A DNA stretch of 64,000 bases from Enterococcus sp. PF1-24 (GTDB lineage: Bacteria; Bacillota; Bacilli; Lactobacillales; Enterococcaceae). Each line of letters starts with the position of its first letter. Within the stretch, counting starts at the first letter, position 1. The DNA is taken from assembly GCF_029893325.1 (NCBI RefSeq), contig NZ_JARXWL010000009.1, positions 1-64,000 of the forward strand. Direction: 5' to 3'. The translations under genes were made by a program, and so were the position numbers. The notes under the pieces are model-generated. The model did no database searches and was not told the DNA's origin. It worked only from the letters and a program-made list of their open reading frames with translations. Shown here piece by piece: positions 26,222-34,863 of this stretch.

Positions 26222-27367
26222 ATGAATAAAAATATTGGTTTATTATTGCTAGGAATTGCGATTTCAAGAGTTGCGTATTTTATGACGACACCATTTTTAA
26301 CTTTTTATTTAGTAAATTTGGGAAATATTTCTCCAGTTGAAATTGGCGTAATTGTCAGTAGTCAGGCCATTTTTCATTTGTTAAGTTTGCTGATTGTTCC
26401 TAAAATAAGTAATCATTTGCCATTAAAAACATGGCTTATCTTAATTGCTTTTGGTAGTGGCATAAGTAATATGTTGTTGGCGAATAGTCAGATGTTTGTC
26501 TCTTTATTTATTTTGAATGGCTTAAATGGTTTTTGGTTAGCTTGCTATGAACCACAAGTTAAGCTGGCGCTTTCGCTTTTGTCTGAAGAGCAAATGCGTT
26601 TAAAAATTTTTAATCTACGCTATACTTTAATTAATTTTGGGGCTGTGATTGGACCATTGCTAAATAATTACTTTCAATTGAATGATTTGAATAGTCATTT
26701 AATTTTAAGTTTCGCTTATTTCATAGTAGGGTTGTTGAATTGTAGCTTAGTCATTATAGAAGATGACAATCAATTAAATAGCAAACAGAGTAGGGAAGAA
26801 AATAAATCAATTAGCTTGAAAAAACAATTCATTTTGTTAATCGTGGCAGTCACTTTTTCGTATTTTGCTTATTCGCAATTGCAATCAACGATTCCACAGT
26901 TTTTAATTTATCAAGGAAAACAGGGCCTTGCGATTTATCGAAAATTACTTTCTACTAGTGGTTTATTAATTATTTTTTTACAATTTCCGATTATGAAAAT
27001 AACTAAAAAATATTCTATGAAGCAAAAATTAATAGTTAGCAATCTTAATTTGGCAATTTGTTTATTATTTGCTCCGTATCTTACAAAAATGTGGGGAATG
27101 TTGCTATTTTTAGGGAGCTATGTATTGGGAGAAATTCTATTAGGCAGTAATTACGATTATGCGGTGGATAAATTAGCTGATGATACGACTAAAAGTTCGG
27201 CTTTTATTTTTGGTGAAATAGTTAAAATCGGTTCGGTGGTAGGACCGATTTTAGGAAATAGTATTTTTAGTTTTATAGGCTGGCAAGCAGCGCCTTGGTT
27301 ATTTGCCATTTTTGCTGGAATTACTTTAATCGGGAGTTTACTATTAAAGTTGATGAAAGATTTTTAA
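26222..27367 (+). CDS. MFS transporter
   Basis: The 381-residue protein has about twelve membrane helices and MFS organisation. The substrate cannot be read from the sequence, though its layout is similar to sugar- or drug-exporting MFS proteins. It is divergent from the Rgg-type regulator and probably controlled through the shared palindrome. It converges with pckA at a bidirectional terminator. Confidence 0.82.
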   Translation: MNKNIGLLLLGIAISRVAYFMTTPFLTFYLVNLGNISPVEIGVIVSSQAIFHLLSLLIVPKISNHLPLKTWLILIAFGSGISNMLLANSQMFVSLFILNGLNGFWLACYEPQVKLALSLLSEEQMRLKIFNLRYTLINFGAVIGPLLNNYFQLNDLNSHLILSFAYFIVGLLNCSLVIIEDDNQLNSKQSREENKSISLKKQFILLIVAVTFSYFAYSQLQSTIPQFLIYQGKQGLAIYRKLLSTSGLLIIFLQFPIMKITKKYSMKQKLIVSNLNLAICLLFAPYLTKMWGMLLFLGSYVLGEILLGSNYDYAVDKLADDTTKSSAFIFGEIVKIGSVVGPILGNSIFSFIGWQAAPWLFAIFAGITLIGSLLLKLMKDF

Positions 27368-27372
27368 AGATT

Positions 27373-27417
27373 AAAAAACCAGAGCAAAACTTGTTAAAAG
27401 TCTTGCTCTGGTTTTTT
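27373..27417. terminator. Bidirectional terminator between MFS gene and pckA
   Basis: AAAAAACCAGAGCAA at 27373-27387 pairs perfectly with TTGCTCTGGTTTTTT at 27403-27417. Confidence 0.92.
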
Positions 27418-27421
27418 TCTA

Positions 27422-29083
27422 TTAATCTTGAACGTTTTCTAATTCTAAAATTAGATGTTGAATCAATAAAGAAGTTTCTTCTGGTAGGGCATTGTAGCCT
27501 TCGTTTTCTTCTCGCATTTCTTGAATGAAGCGTAGACGATTTTCCATGCCTTTTCGTAATTTAGTAATATATTCTTGATCATGGAAATTAGGCTCATGAC
27601 CTTCAACTGGCAAGTAGCTCATAGCAGTCATTGGTCCGAAGTCTTGGAAGTTTGCCTGGTCTTCAACGATTGCTTCGATACTGCCTAAAGTGTCAGCAGG
27701 CGTAACTTTATTGCCATTGAAGAAGCCAGTATTTAAAATGTAGCAAGCTGTTTCTTGACCAGAGAAAAGATTACGGAAATCTTGATAATCTTCGGCTAGC
27801 GGATAACAGCGGAATGGATTAGCAAAAGGTTCAATAACTAAGCTATCCAAATCAGTTCCAGGTGCAACATTTTCAGCAGTTGAGCGTTTTGTAGCTAAAG
27901 TAACACCGAAAACAGCGGCTAAAACAGGATCGTCAATCCGCACAATTGGTGGTAGGCTGTCATCTTTCATAATCCAAAAGACAGCATCAATTTTTTCATC
28001 TAAATGATCCACGCGATTTGGGGTAACAAAACGTGATTTAACAGTTCGACCATTACCGTTACGGATATCTTCGGTAACTAAAACTTTATTACCCGCATCA
28101 TCTAAAGTAACACCGACATTTTGACAAGTTAAAAAGTATTTAACGGCTTCATGATCCATTGGATAATCTTGTGTTTTATCAAAATATGCTGGCTCTAAGG
28201 CAGTTGTTTTACCTTGTTCTTTATCAATAACAAAAGCATCATCGTGTAAAACTACCACATCATATTTATTGCCATGTTTCGCTAAAGTGATGGTTGATTT
28301 ACCTGAACCAGATAAACCAAAAGCCGCCATAGTAAATTTGCGATTAGCTAATTGATATTGTTTCATCCCGCCATGACAAGCAATAAAGCCATTGCGATGG
28401 GCAGTTGCCCAAGATAAAGTTAAAGTTGCTTTCTTAAATTCGCCAAAATAGCGTAAACCTAAAATAGCTGCGACATTATGATGGGGATCAAAAACGACTA
28501 AACCAAGTGGGAAGTCAGGGTGGCTCCAATTAGGATCGCCATAAATATAAACATCGCCTTCTTGATAAGCTTTAGAATGGCTGTAAAGCTCTTGATATTC
28601 TTGATTCATAATTTGGAAGTTCAATAAGTAAGAATAAAAATCTAACTCAAAACCTTTTGGCATCATCACGTGAGAGCGCATCATAAAGTCTTCATGCAGC
28701 CCAACTACAACTTCACCGTGATAATATTCTTGTTTGGTTCCTTGAAAAACGGCTTCTCTTAAAATATCACTATAAAGTTTATCATCAATACCAGGTTGCC
28801 CGATAATTCTTCTAGCAGCCGCTGTTCGTCCAACGATTTTACCATCGTTGTTAACTAAAACTTTGGCGTCGCTAGGAATACCTAGGTTTTCTGCTTGATA
28901 AACTGGAATATCGGTAATAATGGTTCCCGGAGCATTTTTTGCTAGTTCGTAGGCTTCATCAATGCCGGTAATTTTTTGAACATGATTGCCATAAAAACTT
29001 GTTTCGATAATCGCTCTAAAATTTGAAAATAGCGGATTATCTTTTTTGATCTGGTTGACTGGTGTTCCTTGAATTGTGCTCAT
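27422..29083 (-). CDS. pckA: Phosphoenolpyruvate carboxykinase (ATP)
   Basis: The 553-residue enzyme interconverts oxaloacetate and phosphoenolpyruvate with ATP. The kinase loop FGLSGSGKST lies at residues 255-264 and VLHDDAFVID follows. The metal/substrate region includes HRNGFIACHGG. It is a little longer than the E. coli enzyme. The ATG follows AGGAGG on the minus strand. In a fermentative lactic acid bacterium it may run towards oxaloacetate or serve gluconeogenesis. A weak cre-like site lies upstream. Confidence 0.9.
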   Translation of the reverse strand: MSTIQGTPVNQIKKDNPLFSNFRAIIETSFYGNHVQKITGIDEAYELAKNAPGTIITDIPVYQAENLGIPSDAKVLVNNDGKIVGRTAAARRIIGQPGIDDKLYSDILREAVFQGTKQEYYHGEVVVGLHEDFMMRSHVMMPKGFELDFYSYLLNFQIMNQEYQELYSHSKAYQEGDVYIYGDPNWSHPDFPLGLVVFDPHHNVAAILGLRYFGEFKKATLTLSWATAHRNGFIACHGGMKQYQLANRKFTMAAFGLSGSGKSTITLAKHGNKYDVVVLHDDAFVIDKEQGKTTALEPAYFDKTQDYPMDHEAVKYFLTCQNVGVTLDDAGNKVLVTEDIRNGNGRTVKSRFVTPNRVDHLDEKIDAVFWIMKDDSLPPIVRIDDPVLAAVFGVTLATKRSTAENVAPGTDLDSLVIEPFANPFRCYPLAEDYQDFRNLFSGQETACYILNTGFFNGNKVTPADTLGSIEAIVEDQANFQDFGPMTAMSYLPVEGHEPNFHDQEYITKLRKGMENRLRFIQEMREENEGYNALPEETSLLIQHLILELENVQD

Positions 29084-29530
29084 GTTATTCCTCCTAGTTC
29101 ATTTCTATATTCTTAATTTGTTCCTTTTGAAAACTAGTTTGATTTTCATGCATAGACCATTTCACTAAATGTTTAGATTTTAGTAGAAGGGCAGCCGATT
29201 TTTTATTAGAAATGATAGTTTAACAACTTTCTTTTTCCAACAAGTCTATTTTACCACAAAAAAATAAAACGCTTCCTTTTTTTAGAAAATTAATTTTATT
29301 TTTTTTAAAGGGTGAAAGAAAAATTTAAGAATTAGCTGATTTAGGAGTCATTAATCCAAGATTTTCGTTAAAATCAGGAATAAATAGTGATATTTATATT
29401 TTATAAAGGTTATATTTTTATGAATCACGGTTTTAGTCAGCTTTTACAGAAAAAAATCCTTGCAACCCATTTGAAGAACAGTATAATAAAATAGAGGCGT
29501 AGACTAATTTTGGAAAGGGGTTGATACTTT
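29084..29530. other. Divergent intergenic region upstream of pckA
   Basis: This 447-bp A+T-rich region holds the pckA promoter on the minus strand. A weak cre-like sequence (reverse strand AGGAAGCGTTTTAT) lies near 29264-29278. No credible gene was found. Confidence 0.5.
29460..29487 (+). promoter_or_regulatory. Promoter of the 259-residue membrane protein gene
   Basis: TTGCAA at 29460-29465 and TATAAT at 29482-29487 are separated by 16 bases. Confidence 0.7.
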
Positions 29531-30310
29531 TTGGATGAGTTAGATAAAGATAAAGAAAAAGACGCTGTAGTTGAAAAAGATACAAAAGCTGTTGAATCAG
29601 ATACTACAAACACTTCAGATACTGAAGTAGCAGAAAAAGAAGTTGAAGAATTTGAGGAAAACGCAAAAAGTATTCTTTTTAAATTTGATGAATATCTTAC
29701 AGGTCGCCAAAAAATTATGTTGTTATTGGCCTTCATTACCTTAATTATTGCGATTATTTACAGTTTATTCATGCCACGAATAATTGGAAGTATTCGTTCT
29801 TCTCAACTTGATAGTGTAATCTACAATGATTTTGCTTCAGAGCATGTGGCTTTTTTTGATTATGGTAAGATTGATGAGGAGTTAGCTAAACAGGAGCAAG
29901 TAACGGTCTTGTTTGCTTCACCAAATGATAAATCATATAAAAAAATGTTAACTTATTTAAATGATAAAGAGCTTAATGAAGAATTAAGAACGCAAGTTTA
30001 TTTATACCCGTTAGTTTATCAGGCTGAATCAGTAACTAGTCAGTATAACTTGGAGCAAGACAAGTTAACCTTTGTTCAATATGAAAAAGGTATAGAAAAA
30101 GTCCGCTTTACTTATGAAGAATTGCGAGATGTTGAAAATCAATTACCTATGTATTTGAATCAAATGCCTACAGGTGTTTTAGGTACTGAGACCCCAGAAG
30201 TGCCTGAAGGAGAAAATCCTGAAGTACAATGGGAAGAACAACCACAACCGGAAGAAATACCGGCAGAACAGCTAGCTTCTAGCGAACCAGAGGCAGTAAT
30301 TACTGAGTAA
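29531..30310 (+). CDS. Single-pass membrane protein of unknown function
   Basis: I do not recognise the family. The 259-residue product has an acidic, Lys/Asp/Glu/Thr-rich cytoplasmic N-terminus (1-55). One membrane helix follows (about 68-88, IMLLLAFITLIIAIIYSLF), then an outer domain of about 110 residues and a Pro/Glu-rich tail. It starts with TTG at 29531, since no ATG or GTG fits the AAAGGGG box. It is a single gene with its own promoter. The Trp leader RNA begins just downstream. Confidence 0.65.
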   Translation: MDELDKDKEKDAVVEKDTKAVESDTTNTSDTEVAEKEVEEFEENAKSILFKFDEYLTGRQKIMLLLAFITLIIAIIYSLFMPRIIGSIRSSQLDSVIYNDFASEHVAFFDYGKIDEELAKQEQVTVLFASPNDKSYKKMLTYLNDKELNEELRTQVYLYPLVYQAESVTSQYNLEQDKLTFVQYEKGIEKVRFTYEELRDVENQLPMYLNQMPTGVLGTETPEVPEGENPEVQWEEQPQPEEIPAEQLASSEPEAVITE

Positions 30311-30376
30311 TAACTCAATGATTATAAGATGAAAAGAGATTGTTGAAGAAATTCTCATCTTTTTTTCATTTATATG

Positions 30377-30405
30377 TTGACGATAGTTATTTTTTTCGGT
30401 ATAGT
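30377..30405 (+). promoter_or_regulatory. Promoter of the Trp-leader RNA
   Basis: TTGACG at 30377-30382 and TATAGT at 30400-30405 are separated by 17 bases. Transcription should start near 30412. Confidence 0.85.
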
Positions 30406-30459
30406 AACTTTATCGTAAAGAATGACAGATAACTTATTATGACTAAGGAAGTGATTGAC

Positions 30460-30519
30460 ATGCAATTATCAACTACATTTAAAGTGAATTACTCATGGCA
30501 AAACTGGCGTAGATGGTAG
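30460..30519 (+). CDS. Tryptophan-rich leader peptide
   Basis: This 19-residue frame reads MQLSTTFKVNYSWQNWRRW and stops at TAG 30517-30519. It has three TGG codons at positions 13, 16 and 19. An AAGGAAG ribosome binding site at 30445-30451 gives an 8-base spacing. Trp is the rarest residue, so three in the last seven codons next to competing RNA hairpins is the signature of a sensor peptide for ribosome-mediated attenuation. The product itself probably has no function. It is too short for ordinary gene callers. Confidence 0.88.
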   Translation: MQLSTTFKVNYSWQNWRRW

Positions 30520-30633
30520 TTGTATTTTGTGAAGTCACTTCATAGATACAACTTATTAGAGTAGCTTCTAAGAATTGTATCTATGTCGGTTAAACAATGA
30601 TAATTAACCACATAGAGAATCTATGTGGTTTTT
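30519..30633 (+). promoter_or_regulatory. Ribosome-mediated transcription attenuator (Trp)
   Basis: Five segments can pair in order. Segment 1, GTTGTAT (30519-30525), pairs with ATACAAC (30546-30552), with an inner TGAAG/CTTCA stem. Segment 2, CATAGATACAA (30541-30551), pairs perfectly with segment 3, TTGTATCTATG (30575-30585). Segment 3 extended, 30580-30593, pairs with segment 4, 30604-30616 (antiterminator). Segment 4, CCACATAGA (30608-30616), pairs with segment 5, TCTATGTGG (30620-30628), and TTTTTG follows (terminator). A ribosome stalled at the early Trp codons would leave 1:2 intact and favour 3:4 and read-through. A ribosome reaching the stop would cover segment 1 and favour 2:3 and termination. 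The mechanism is inference from the pairings. Confidence 0.85.
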
Positions 30634-30647
30634 GTTTTATTTTAATT

Positions 30648-30689
30648 AAAACACTAACCAGCAGAAATTGTAATGGTTAGTGTTTTTTT
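30648..30689 (+). terminator. Second terminator-like hairpin after the Trp attenuator
   Basis: AAAACACTAACC at 30648-30659 pairs perfectly with GGTTAGTGTTTT at 30675-30686, and a run of T follows. It lies between the attenuator and the ABC genes, so it must also be passed for expression. Confidence 0.85.
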
Positions 30690-30761
30690 GTAGTTAAAAG
30701 AAGTTAATAAACTGATGTACCAGTCAAGCTGGTTTAATTTAAATTATTGGAGGAATTTTTT

Positions 30762-31769
30762 ATGAAAAACAATCGACGTTTAATTTTGGCGGTAATTATT
30801 ATTTTTGGAATTTTAATTGGTTCTTTTGTTAAAGAAGTAACTACTACAACCACCACTAAGGACTCAGAAACTGAAGAAGTATTAAAGGTGGGGATTTTAC
30901 AATATGTTAGCCATGAAGCCTTAGATCAAATTTCTGAAGGGGTTGTGGAAGGTTTAGCAGAAAGAGGTTATGTGGAAGGGGAAAACTTAGAGATAATTTT
31001 TTATAACGGTCAAGGCGACCAAAGTAAATTAGCTACCATGAGCCAACAGCTAATTGATAAAAAATGTGATGTATTAGTTGGTGTAGCAACACCGGCTGCG
31101 CAATCGTTGGCCAATGCAACTTCAAGTATTCCGATTATTATGGCGGCCATTACCGATCCCATTAAAGCCGACTTAGTTCAGTCTTTAGAGGAACCTGGTG
31201 GCAATATTACCGGCTTATCCAATCGACCATCTGTTGAAGATCAATTTGCCTTAGCTGCCGAATTATTACCAAAAGCTAAAAAAATTGGAATTTTATATTC
31301 ATCTGCTGAAGATAATTCAAAATCACAAGTTGAATCAGCGACAGTGGCCGCGACTGCTTTAGGTTTAGAAGTCAGTGAATATGTGGTAAATTCCACCAAT
31401 GAAATCGCTCAGACGGTTGAAGTGATGGCGGAAAAAGCCGATTATATTTATTTGCCACAAGATAATATGATTGCAACCGCAATGCCAACAGTGGTTGCTG
31501 AAGCAAATAAATCAATGACGCCAATCGTTACTTCAGTTGATACAATGGTAGAAGCTGGCGGCTTAGTGTCAATTGGTCAAAATCAAAAAGATTTAGGCTT
31601 TGAATCAGGGAAGATGGTAGCGGATGCTTTAGATGGCAGAAAACCTGCAACCACACCAGTTTATATCTACACTAAAGTTGAAGCCGTGATTAATATGCAG
31701 CAGGCCGAATTTTTAGGAATTGAAATTCCTGAAAAAGTGTTAGCTGAAGCAAAACTAATTAATGAATAA
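30762..31769 (+). CDS. ABC transporter substrate-binding protein, predicted tryptophan importer
   Basis: The 335-residue protein belongs to the ABC_sub_bind (PF04392-like) family. It has an N-terminal membrane/signal segment (about 6-25) without a lipobox, then the family core with GILQYVSHEALDQISEGV and the VGVATPAAQSLANAT region. The start at ATG 30762 follows GGAGG at 30749-30753. Family members are placed with aromatic amino-acid uptake in Gram-positives. The upstream Trp-codon attenuator makes tryptophan the best substrate guess. It leads a three-gene importer operon. Confidence 0.85.
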   Translation: MKNNRRLILAVIIIFGILIGSFVKEVTTTTTTKDSETEEVLKVGILQYVSHEALDQISEGVVEGLAERGYVEGENLEIIFYNGQGDQSKLATMSQQLIDKKCDVLVGVATPAAQSLANATSSIPIIMAAITDPIKADLVQSLEEPGGNITGLSNRPSVEDQFALAAELLPKAKKIGILYSSAEDNSKSQVESATVAATALGLEVSEYVVNSTNEIAQTVEVMAEKADYIYLPQDNMIATAMPTVVAEANKSMTPIVTSVDTMVEAGGLVSIGQNQKDLGFESGKMVADALDGRKPATTPVYIYTKVEAVINMQQAEFLGIEIPEKVLAEAKLINE

Positions 31770-31797
31770 ATGATATTTTTAATAGGGGGAATTTATA

Positions 31798-32673
31798 ATG
31801 GTATCATCAATCGGACAAGGAATGTTATGGGCAATTTTAGGATTAGGGATTTTTATGACTTATCGAATTTTAAATTTTCCTGATATGACAACAGAAGGTT
31901 CATTTCCTTTAGGAGGGGCCGTTTGTGTAACGGCAATTGTTCATGGCATTCATCCTTTTTTAGCAACGTTATTAGGGATTTTAGCTGGTATGGCGGCGGG
32001 CTTAATTACCGGACTATTATTTACTAAAGGGAAAATCCCATCCATTTTAGCGGGGATTTTAGTGATGGCAGCTTTGAACTCAGTAATTTTATTCGTGATG
32101 GGTTCTTCCAATCTTTCTTTATTAAATCAACCAAGATTGCAAGACATTTTTAGTCAAATGGGCTTGCCAGCTGATTTTGATATTGTGCTGGTGGGCTTAT
32201 TGGCACTAGTGATTATTATTAGTTTGATGTTATTTTTCTTTAATACTGATTTAGGGCAGGCGTATATTGCAACGGGTGATAATGAATCCATGGCTCGTTC
32301 CATTGGGATTAATACTGACTTTATGAAAATTTTAGGAATTACTCTTTCAAATGGCGTAATTGCTTTAGCGGGCGCTTTAATTTGTCAACGGGATGGTTAT
32401 GCCGATGCCAGTAAAGGTGCCGGGGTGATTGTGATTGGCTTATCTTCCATTATCATTGGAGAAGTTTTGTTTGGTGAATTAACTTTTGCCGCGCGGTTAG
32501 TGGCGATTGCGGTGGGGAGTATCATTTATCAATTACTAATTTTATTAGTGATTCGTTTAGGTTTTGACACAACTTATTTAAAAATCTTTTCATCAGTCAT
32601 TTTAGCTTGTTGCTTAATGATTCCTCAGTTAAAACAAACATTGAATTTAAAAACTGGTTTAGAAAAAGAGTAA
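31798..32673 (+). CDS. ABC transporter permease of the predicted tryptophan importer
   Basis: The 291-residue protein has about eight membrane helices and resembles branched-chain/ribose-type permeases, including the family segment ATGDNESMARSIGIN. It pairs with the substrate-binding protein upstream and the ATPase downstream, which is the usual order for ABC_sub_bind systems. The gap to its neighbours is under 35 bases on each side. Confidence 0.85.
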   Translation: MVSSIGQGMLWAILGLGIFMTYRILNFPDMTTEGSFPLGGAVCVTAIVHGIHPFLATLLGILAGMAAGLITGLLFTKGKIPSILAGILVMAALNSVILFVMGSSNLSLLNQPRLQDIFSQMGLPADFDIVLVGLLALVIIISLMLFFFNTDLGQAYIATGDNESMARSIGINTDFMKILGITLSNGVIALAGALICQRDGYADASKGAGVIVIGLSSIIIGEVLFGELTFAARLVAIAVGSIIYQLLILLVIRLGFDTTYLKIFSSVILACCLMIPQLKQTLNLKTGLEKE

Positions 32674-32703
32674 AGGGCATTTAATTATTTGGAGGTAAAG
32701 GCC

Positions 32704-33474
32704 ATGACAAAGGTATTGGAATTAATTCAAGCAACGAAAAAAATAAATAATGGCATTAATGAAACGAAAGTCATTATGAATGAGGTCAATCTAACGATTA
32801 ATCAAGGAGAATTTGTAACTGTTTTAGGGGGCAATGGTGCTGGCAAAAGTACCTTATTCAATAGCATTGCCGGTTCGCTAACGTTAACTAGTGGCACCGT
32901 CAAATTAATGGGAGAAACTGTTACCAATTGGAATGAGGAAAAACGGGCAAAATATTTAGCTCGCGTCTTTCAAGATCCTAAAATGGGAACAGCCCCGCGA
33001 ATGACAGTTGCTGAAAATTTACTATTAGCAGAAAAACGTGGGGAAAAGCGCAAAATTAAACTGCGGGAGTTAAAAGAGAAAAAGACGCTTTACCATGAAA
33101 TTTGTAGTCAAGTAGGGAATGGCTTAGAGAAACATTTAGATACACCGACAGGGGACTTATCTGGCGGACAGCGACAAGCTTTAAGCTTACTGATGGCAAC
33201 TTTGAAAAAGCCTGACTTATTGCTATTAGATGAACATACGGCAGCCCTGGATCCGAAAACTTCTAAGCAATTAATGGCGTTAACCGATAGTCGCATTAAA
33301 CAGGAGCAATTAACTTGTTTAATGATTACTCATCGCATGGAGGACGCCTTACACTACGGCAATCGCTTGATTGTTTTACAAAAGGGAAAAATTGTTAAGG
33401 ATTTAGATAAACAAGCAAAAGAAAAACTAACATTAGCTGATTTATTACTATTTTTTGAAGAAGAAGAGGAATAA
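32704..33474 (+). CDS. ABC transporter ATP-binding protein of the predicted tryptophan importer
   Basis: The 256-residue ATPase has Walker A GGNGAGKST, the signature LSGGQRQA, and Walker B LLLLDEHTAALDPK. I place the start at ATG 32704 after GGAGG at 32691-32695. It is the last gene of the operon. No clear terminator is seen before the next gene, a signal peptidase with its own ribosome binding site, so read-through is possible. Confidence 0.87.
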   Translation: MTKVLELIQATKKINNGINETKVIMNEVNLTINQGEFVTVLGGNGAGKSTLFNSIAGSLTLTSGTVKLMGETVTNWNEEKRAKYLARVFQDPKMGTAPRMTVAENLLLAEKRGEKRKIKLRELKEKKTLYHEICSQVGNGLEKHLDTPTGDLSGGQRQALSLLMATLKKPDLLLLDEHTAALDPKTSKQLMALTDSRIKQEQLTCLMITHRMEDALHYGNRLIVLQKGKIVKDLDKQAKEKLTLADLLLFFEEEEE

Positions 33475-33578
33475 TTGCTTTAAAATTTTAAGTTTAGCTT
33501 AAAATTCTTGCTTTCTAAGAAACTTTCTTTAATAATTAAGGTAGCAATTAAATTGAAAAAATTAGCTAAGGAGCAGCT

Positions 33579-34112
33579 ATGAAAAAAATTATTAAAGAAT
33601 TATTACCTTATATCATGATTTCTGTAGTGGTTATTATTTTGCGAGTTTTTGTTTTCTCACCAACGGTTGTCGATGGGATTTCAATGGAACCAACTTTAGA
33701 GGATCACAATTATTTGATTGGTTTAAAAAATCAGGTAACGGACATTGAGCGCGGGGATATTGTAGTTTTTCCTTCCATTGGGAATCCCGAAGAAAGTAAT
33801 TATATTAAGCGAGTAATTGGCGTTGGCGGTGATACGTTGGAAATGAAAGACGATGTGCTTTTCATTAATGGTGAAAAGCAAGCCGAACCTTATTTGAATC
33901 AAGCCAGAATTGAAGAAAACGCAAAAAAATCAAGTTACCCTTATACAAATGATTTTAAAGTTGAAGTTCCTGAAAACCAAATATTTGTTTTAGGAGATAA
34001 TCGGCAACATTCAGGAGATAGTCGCATGTTTGGCTGTATTACCGAAGAAGAGGTATTGTCAGTCGCAAAATTCAGGATCTTGCCAATTGGCGATTTTGGA
34101 AAGTTAAAATAA
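33579..34112 (+). CDS. lepB: Type I signal peptidase
   Basis: The 177-residue protein has one N-terminal membrane helix (about 10-28). The catalytic serine S35 is in GISMEPTL and the catalytic lysine K77 in YIKRVIG. The GDNRQHSGDSR box is at the end. It removes signal peptides outside the membrane. The size is typical of the short Gram-positive type. A second enzyme of this type lies at 57890-58822 and differs by a long cationic extension. Confidence 0.93.
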   Translation: MKKIIKELLPYIMISVVVIILRVFVFSPTVVDGISMEPTLEDHNYLIGLKNQVTDIERGDIVVFPSIGNPEESNYIKRVIGVGGDTLEMKDDVLFINGEKQAEPYLNQARIEENAKKSSYPYTNDFKVEVPENQIFVLGDNRQHSGDSRMFGCITEEEVLSVAKFRILPIGDFGKLK

Positions 34113-34116
34113 AATC

Positions 34117-34161
34117 AAAAGTCATGGTTTGCTGTAAAGTACAGTAGACGATGGCTTTTTT
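34117..34161 (+). terminator. Terminator of the signal peptidase gene
   Basis: AAAAGTCAT pairs with ATGGCTTTT and inner CTGTA pairs with TACAG. A run of T follows. Confidence 0.82.
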
Positions 34162-34290
34162 GTGCCTTTTTTATAAAAAATAGATTTATTCTATCAAAGT
34201 TGAAAATAAAATAGGGTGACATTTTGCTACCGAACTTTCGTTTATAGAGTGTAAAGTAAATCACTGATAAGGGAAACGAGGAAACCAATC

Positions 34291-34800
34291 ATGAAAAAAT
34301 TACACTTAACTTTTTGGAATCAAGATGGTAGCAAGCAAACTTTTATTATTCACCATGCTGCTCAAAATTTAGCACCGGAAAAGGTTTACTATTTAATGGA
34401 AAAATTAGTTGCTTTGAAGATGTTTGTTAAAAAGGGTGTGCAGCTATGTACTAAAATTCATAGCGCTAAGTATGTGGAAATTATCACCACGCCATTATTT
34501 GATATCAGTAAAAATGCTAGTGAAGAGGAAGCTTTGACATTATTAGTTAATCAAAAATTTGGTGAGTTACTTGCGGAAGATGATGAAAGTTCAGTCATGA
34601 AAACTATTGAATTGCAGAATGAACAAGCATTTGTTAGCAATTTGCTAACAGAAGCAAAGGTTTGTCAAGGTAGGTTAGCCTACGAATTAGCTTTAAGCTT
34701 AGCTATTTTTTACCAAGTTGTCCAGCAATTATTCCATATGAAAACCAATAATTGGCAAAGAGGACCAGATTTTTCCAAAAAGGTGAAAATTTCCTATTGA
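34291..34800 (+). CDS. DUF2922-like domain protein with a C-terminal extension
   Basis: The first ~70 of 169 residues match the DUF2922 pattern: LHLTFWNQDGSKQTF, then PEKVYYLMEKLVALKMF and a block with KIHSAKYVEI. DUF2922 proteins are usually only about 70-75 residues long. The remaining ~100 residues are an acidic and then helical region that I do not recognise. The function of the family is unknown. It is a single gene, upstream of the MerR-type promoter of the ABC exporter. Confidence 0.65.
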   Translation: MKKLHLTFWNQDGSKQTFIIHHAAQNLAPEKVYYLMEKLVALKMFVKKGVQLCTKIHSAKYVEIITTPLFDISKNASEEEALTLLVNQKFGELLAEDDESSVMKTIELQNEQAFVSNLLTEAKVCQGRLAYELALSLAIFYQVVQQLFHMKTNNWQRGPDFSKKVKISY

Positions 34801-34827
34801 CTCTCCTGTTAGGGCGGAGCTTATGCT
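34797..34827 (+). promoter_or_regulatory. MerR-type operator/promoter with a 19-bp spacer
   Basis: TTGACT at 34797-34802 and TATGCT at 34822-34827 are separated by 19 bases. The spacer holds a CTCC/GGAG dyad in the form ACTCTCC...GGGCGGAG. This is the layout of drug-sensing MerR promoters such as BmrR. The MerR gene lies at the end of the operon that this promoter drives. Confidence 0.88.
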
Positions 34828-34863
34828 CAATTAGTACCTTAAAACCAAATAGGAGGGCAAAAG

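Noticed and set aside
29419-29496. 25-codon plus-strand frame before the 259-residue membrane protein
   Set aside because: No ribosome binding site lies at a useful distance, the codons are unremarkable and the frame covers the promoter of the next gene.
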